Origin: Reyranella sp. | GTDB taxonomy: Bacteria > Pseudomonadota > Alphaproteobacteria > Reyranellales > Reyranellaceae | Direction: 5' to 3' | Assembly (NCBI RefSeq): GCF_004297265.1 | Contig: NZ_SCUT01000024.1 | Location: 124,001-188,000, forward strand | DNA length: 64,000 nt | In this document: piece after piece, positions 60,551 to 64,000 of the stretch | How the letters are laid out: every line of letters begins with the position of its first letter | Numbering within the stretch: the stretch's first letter is position 1 | Made by a program: the position numbers and the translations under genes | The notes under the pieces: generated by a model | Told to the model about the DNA's origin: nothing | What the model saw: the letters and a program-made list of their open reading frames with translations, nothing else | Database searches by the model: none

Positions 60551-61546
60551 ATGAATACGGGCCCGAATACAGGCAAGAATCGCAAGAAGGTGCTGATCGT
60601 CGGCCGCATGCCGGAGGCGGGAATCGACGTCCTCAAGGCGCGCGACGATGTCGACTACGAAATCCTGACCGACGACACGGTGCCGTCGCTCCATCCCAAG
60701 CTCAAGGACGCGAACGCCGTGACCCTGGGCGCCACGCCGTTCCGCCAAGCCGAGCTCGATGCGGCGCCTGGCATGATGGTGGTGGCGCGTCTGGGCGTCG
60801 GCTTCGATGCCGTCGAGATCCCGGCACTGAATAAGCGCAAGATCCCGCTGATGACCACCGGCATCGCCAACTCGGTCTCGGTGGCCGAGCATGCGATGTA
60901 CATGCTGCTCGCCGCCGCGCGCCTCACCAAGAAGTCCGACCGCTGGGTGCGTACCGGCGCCTGGGGCGAGCGACTGAGCGACCTGCCGTCCGATGTCGCG
61001 GGCAAGAAGGTGCTGGTCGTCGGCATGGGCCGCATCGGCTCGCGCACGGTCAAGCGCTGCGTCGCGTTCGAGATGGAGACTTATGTGCTCGATCCCAACG
61101 TGTCGAAGGCCGACATCGAGAAGGCCGGCGCCACCAAGGTCACCGATCTCAAGGCGATCCTGCCGGAGGTCGACTATGTGTCGATCCACTGCCCGAAGGG
61201 GCCGGAGACGATCGACATGTTCAATACCGAGACGCTGGGGCTGATGAAGCCGACGGCGTTCCTGGTGAACACCGCGCGCGGCGGCATCGTCAATGAGGAC
61301 GCGCTCTATGCCGCGCTGAAGGGCGGCAAGCTGCGGGGTGCCGGCCTCGACGTGCTCGACCGCGAGCCGCCGGATCCGAAGAACAAGCTGTTCGAGCTGG
61401 AGAACGTGTTCTTCAGCCCGCACATGGCAGGCGTCACCAAGGAAGCCAGCGACCGCATGGCCGTCACCGCCGTCGAGAACATCCTGAGCGTGTTCGACGG
61501 AAGGATCAACGCGGCGAACGTCGTGAACAAGGAAGTGCTCGGCTAG
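60551..61546 (+). CDS. D-3-phosphoglycerate dehydrogenase-like 2-hydroxyacid dehydrogenase
   Basis: A 331-residue D-2-hydroxyacid dehydrogenase. The NAD motif GMGRIG is at 158-163, and the triad Arg243 (TARGG), Glu272 (DREPP) and His291 (SPHMAG) is complete. It lacks the C-terminal ACT domain of SerA, so the substrate may be another hydroxy acid such as glyoxylate, hydroxypyruvate or phosphoglycerate. The N-terminus is lysine-rich for 13 residues. It follows an Lrp regulator and is followed by a hairpin. Confidence 0.88.
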   Translation: MNTGPNTGKNRKKVLIVGRMPEAGIDVLKARDDVDYEILTDDTVPSLHPKLKDANAVTLGATPFRQAELDAAPGMMVVARLGVGFDAVEIPALNKRKIPLMTTGIANSVSVAEHAMYMLLAAARLTKKSDRWVRTGAWGERLSDLPSDVAGKKVLVVGMGRIGSRTVKRCVAFEMETYVLDPNVSKADIEKAGATKVTDLKAILPEVDYVSIHCPKGPETIDMFNTETLGLMKPTAFLVNTARGGIVNEDALYAALKGGKLRGAGLDVLDREPPDPKNKLFELENVFFSPHMAGVTKEASDRMAVTAVENILSVFDGRINAANVVNKEVLG

Positions 61547-61575
61547 CCGCGGGCACGAAATCGGAGTGTGTGAAG

Positions 61576-61605
61576 GCGGCATCGGTCGACAGCGACCGGT
61601 GCCGC
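61576..61605 (+). terminator. hairpin terminator after the hydroxyacid dehydrogenase gene
   Basis: A 13-bp stem (GCGGCATCGGTCG at 61576-61588 with CGACCGGTGCCGC at 61593-61605, one T-G wobble) with a 4-base loop lies 30 bp past the stop, followed by AGCTCTTTAAGG. It separates the dehydrogenase gene from the aldo/keto reductase gene. Confidence 0.55.
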
Positions 61606-61625
61606 AGCTCTTTAAGGGGGTATCG

Positions 61626-62606
61626 ATGAAGTACGGACCGCTCGGCCACTCGGGCCTGATCGTCAGCAGGATCTGTCTCGGCGGGAATTCATGGGGCGCC
61701 AAGGGTCGGCGGGGCTGGGGCAAGTTCGACGAGTCCGAAGCGCCGGCCTATTTCAAACGCGCGCTCGACGTCGGCATCACCTTCTTCGACACCGCCGATA
61801 CCTACAATTTCGGCCGCTCCGAGGAGATCATGGGCGCGACGCTCATGAAGATGGCGAATCGCGAGGATTTCGTGCTGTCGACGAAGGTCGGCATCCGCAT
61901 GAGCGAGAACCAGAACGACGTCGGCACCGGCCGCAAGCACCTGATGGCCTCGGTCGACGCCCAGCTGAAGCGCCTGCAGACCGACTATATCGACCTCTAC
62001 CAGGTTCATCGTCTCGACCCACACACGCCGATCGAGGAGACCATGTATTCGCTCGACCAGATCGTGCGCTCGGGCAAGGTCCGCTACATCGGCGGTTCGA
62101 CCATGCCGGCCTACAAGTTCGCACAGATGGTCATGGTTGCCGACTGGAAGGGTTACGCAAGGCCGATTGCCATGCAGAACCTCTACAACCTGATCCAGCG
62201 CGAGGAGGAGCATGAGATGAACCGGCTCTGCCACGAGCAGGGCGTCGGTCTGATCCCCTATTCGCCGCTGGCGCGCGGCTTCCTGGCGGGCAACCGCAGC
62301 AAGGACGGTGGCGGTTCGACCGAGCGCGCGAAGAACGACACGGTCGTGAAGGACGGCACCTACCGTGACTGCGACTGGGAAATCGTCGAGCGGCTGAAGA
62401 AGATCGCGAGCGGGAAGGGCTGCACGCCGGCCCAGGCAGCGCTCGCCTGGCTGCTGCACAAGCCTTACATGGGCTCGCCGATCATCGGCGCGACCGATCT
62501 TGACCAGCTGACTTCGGCCGCGAAGTCGACCGAGATCTCGCTCACGCCAGAGGAGTGCAAGGAGCTCGAGGCGCCCTATCAGTTCCGGGTTTCGCCGGTC
62601 AACTGA
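61626..62606 (+). CDS. aldo/keto reductase
   Basis: A 326-residue NADPH-linked aldo/keto reductase. The catalytic tetrad is Asp55 and Tyr60 (FFDTADTYNFG), Lys87 (STKVG) and His128 (VHRL). GRKHLMASVDAQLKRLQTDYIDLYQ is the standard block and SPLARGFLAGN the later conserved region, as in the voltage-gated K-channel beta/YhdN group. It would reduce an aldehyde or ketone. ATG 61626 follows an AAGGGGG site. Its 3' end overlaps the end of the convergent MFS gene by 28 bases. Confidence 0.9.
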   Translation: MKYGPLGHSGLIVSRICLGGNSWGAKGRRGWGKFDESEAPAYFKRALDVGITFFDTADTYNFGRSEEIMGATLMKMANREDFVLSTKVGIRMSENQNDVGTGRKHLMASVDAQLKRLQTDYIDLYQVHRLDPHTPIEETMYSLDQIVRSGKVRYIGGSTMPAYKFAQMVMVADWKGYARPIAMQNLYNLIQREEEHEMNRLCHEQGVGLIPYSPLARGFLAGNRSKDGGGSTERAKNDTVVKDGTYRDCDWEIVERLKKIASGKGCTPAQAALAWLLHKPYMGSPIIGATDLDQLTSAAKSTEISLTPEECKELEAPYQFRVSPVN

Positions 62607-63817
62607 GCGCGCCGGCCGATCGCGGCGGAGAACCAGAAGGCCAGCAGCGGCAGCACGAGAGCGGCCGCCCAGAAGACGGGCGGCGCTCCCCAGCGGTCGA
62701 CGATCGGCGCCGCGATGGGCACGCCGATCGCCTGGCCCACGAACAGGCAGAGCGCGAACAGCGCCATGCCGGCGCCGCGGGCTTCCGGCGCCATCTGGGT
62801 GCCGTTGGTCTGCAGCGTGTTGTGCAGCATGTAGAACGACACGCCCGACAGGACGATGGCGGCGAACTCGACCTCGGCGGTCGGCGCCAGCGCCATGGCC
62901 GCGAAGGCGATGCCCAGCCCCGTGCCGCCCCAGGTGCAGAGGCCGCGCTCTCCCAGGATGCGCACGAGATGGTGCGCCACCATCACGTAGAGGAAGCCGC
63001 CGGCGCCGAAGGCCGCGACCGCCAGTCCGATGGCGGCGAAGCCCAGGTCGAAGCGCTGGTGCAGGTCGGCGCCGACGAAGGTGAAGGCGCCCCAGAAGAC
63101 GCCGCCCTCCAGCGCCACGACCAGGATGACCGTCATGGCCCAGGGTCTTTTGAGGACACCGACCATCTGGCCGATCATCGAGCCCGCAGCCCGTTCGCCC
63201 GGACGGGCGATGTCGGGCCGGGCGCGCATGACGGCGAACAGCGCGCCGCCAGCTAGGATGTATATCGCGGCCAGAACCCAGAAGACCGAGCGCCAGCCCA
63301 GCCAGTCGCCGATCGCCCCGCCCAGCGCCGATCCGGTCATCAGGCCGAGCGTCTGGCCGGTGAGGAAACGGGCCAAGGTCGCCTGCCGCTTCTCGTAGCT
63401 CACATTGTCGCCGACCCAGGCGATGGCGAGCGGGATGATCGCCGAACCGGTCACGCCCGTCAGGAAGCGCGCCAGGGTGAGCATCCCGAGCGACGTGGAG
63501 ATCGCGCCCAGCATGCAGCAGAGGGCGGCGCCGATGCAGGCGATGGCGACGACGGGCATCTTGCCGTAGCGGTCGCCGAACGGGCCGTGCACCAGCACGA
63601 AGACACCGTTGGCGAAGAGGAAGGCCGTTGCGGCGATCGAGGCCGCGCCGACTGTGACGCCGAAGGAGGCGGAAAGCTGCACCAGCAGCGGATCGATCAC
63701 CCTCATGTTGGCGGCCGACGCAAAGGCGGCGACCGACAGGAGCACGATGGCGATCGTCGGGGCGGCAGGAAGGGGACTGGCTGGGGAGGGCCGCGGCGGA
63801 ACGGCGGGGGAAGACAT
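62579..63817 (-). CDS. MFS transporter
   Basis: A 412-residue major facilitator protein with twelve predicted helices (from about 30 to 400) and a 20-residue Pro/Ser-rich N-terminal tail. Motif A between helices 2 and 3 reads GPFGDRYGK, and motif C-like glycines lie in helix 5 (GLMTGSALGGAIGDW), which suggests a drug or small-molecule exporter of the DHA1 type. ATG 63817 is the first plausible start; upstream codons are out of the family pattern. It converges on the aldo/keto reductase. Substrate unknown. Confidence 0.85.
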   Translation of the reverse strand: MSSPAVPPRPSPASPLPAAPTIAIVLLSVAAFASAANMRVIDPLLVQLSASFGVTVGAASIAATAFLFANGVFVLVHGPFGDRYGKMPVVAIACIGAALCCMLGAISTSLGMLTLARFLTGVTGSAIIPLAIAWVGDNVSYEKRQATLARFLTGQTLGLMTGSALGGAIGDWLGWRSVFWVLAAIYILAGGALFAVMRARPDIARPGERAAGSMIGQMVGVLKRPWAMTVILVVALEGGVFWGAFTFVGADLHQRFDLGFAAIGLAVAAFGAGGFLYVMVAHHLVRILGERGLCTWGGTGLGIAFAAMALAPTAEVEFAAIVLSGVSFYMLHNTLQTNGTQMAPEARGAGMALFALCLFVGQAIGVPIAAPIVDRWGAPPVFWAAALVLPLLAFWFSAAIGRRAQLTGETRN

Positions 63818-63894
63818 CGGTTGCGGGCTTAGCGGCTCGGCCCTGCAAAAGAAAGGTCTCTTGGCGCGACCCAGCAATGACCTATGGTGGTGGG

Positions 63895-64000
63895 ATGATG
63901 GAAGAGCTTCTCGTCCTCGCCCGCGACCCGCAAGCCTGGGCCGCGCTCGCGACCCTCGTGATCATGGAAGTCGTGCTGGGCATCGACAACCTGATCTTCA
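63895..64000 (+). CDS. TerC-family membrane protein (5' end)
   Basis: The first 35 residues of a TerC/YkoY-type membrane protein, cut by the window end. ALATLVIMEVVLGIDNLIF is the first transmembrane segment with the VLGIDN motif, the metal-binding hallmark of the family. These proteins are thought to export metals such as manganese or to support secreted metalloenzymes. Two ATGs (63895, 63898) are adjacent. Divergent from the MFS gene by 77 bp. Confidence 0.78.
   Translation, partial: MMEELLVLARDPQAWAALATLVIMEVVLGIDNLIF

Noticed and set aside
61689-63848. 719-codon minus-strand frame over the MFS transporter and aldo/keto reductase
   Set aside because: The MFS and AKR frames have clear motifs on their own strands; this frame lacks any domain.

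Overview
The window is about 64 kb of GC-rich chromosome (roughly two-thirds G+C by eye) with dense, often overlapping genes. It shows no rRNA, tRNA, phage, insertion sequence or CRISPR array that I could recognise. The gene set suggests a metabolically versatile soil or water alphaproteobacterium, Bradyrhizobium- or Reyranella-like: DUF6356, DUF1194 and DUF983 proteins, several family III CoA-transferases, Tat-exported TctC solute-binding proteins, a cyanide-insensitive-type bd oxidase, and GTG/TTG starts with ATGA or GTGA overlaps. The genus is a guess.

Layout. 1-3.4 kb (+): the end of an old-yellow-enzyme reductase, a CoA-transferase, a 3-hydroxybenzoate/salicylate-type FAD hydroxylase and a DUF1772 membrane protein. 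3.4-6 kb: a divergent acetolactate synthase / acetolactate decarboxylase pair (acetoin branch). 6-8.4 kb: a ketopantoate reductase-like gene, a small membrane protein and a retropepsin-like periplasmic protease. 8.4-14.3 kb (-): a tightly overlapping CoA-transferase, HyuA, HyuB, TctC operon. 14.4-17.2 kb: fpr, a DUF1194 secreted protein and a second TctC. 17.3-23.7 kb: an iron-type alcohol dehydrogenase, phnDCE and a family 5 solute-binding protein, read away from a divergent LysR regulator with a clear operator dyad.

23.6-32.9 kb (-): nine closely packed genes (three SDRs, a carboxymuconolactone decarboxylase-like protein, an SMP-30 lactonase, a metallo-beta-lactamase-fold hydrolase, a class III alcohol dehydrogenase, a nitronate monooxygenase-like protein and a double-length CoA-transferase). 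A luciferase-like flavin monooxygenase and a methyltransferase read the other way. This looks like one catabolic unit of unknown substrate. The double-length CoA-transferase carries a 124-bp palindromic repeat element in frame, in the linker between its halves. 34.7-42 kb: a secreted MBL hydrolase, a thiolase-fold/DUF35 pair lacking the thiolase cysteine, an MhpA-type hydroxylase, an SGNH hydrolase and an unrecognised large membrane protein.

42-49.7 kb: a lone molybdenum hydroxylase large subunit, a divergent operon of orphan HyuB, secreted protein and asparaginase, and a copper amine oxidase. 49.8-54.2 kb: DUF983, a MocR-type regulator with a strong operator candidate, then cydAB plus a 33-residue DUF2474 peptide. 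54.2-64 kb: argC with an arginine-rich leader candidate and a terminator, an MliC-like lipoprotein, a four-gene hydrolase operon, a ribosome-hibernation-type protein, DUF6356, an Lrp regulator, a phosphoglycerate-dehydrogenase-like enzyme, an aldo/keto reductase, an MFS transporter and the start of a TerC protein.

The most interesting items are the repeat element inside the CoA-transferase fusion, the nine-gene catabolic cluster, the phosphonate importer locus without a visible C-P cleaving enzyme, the Cys-less thiolase/DUF35 pair, the orphan HyuB/asparaginase operon and the candidate argC leader.
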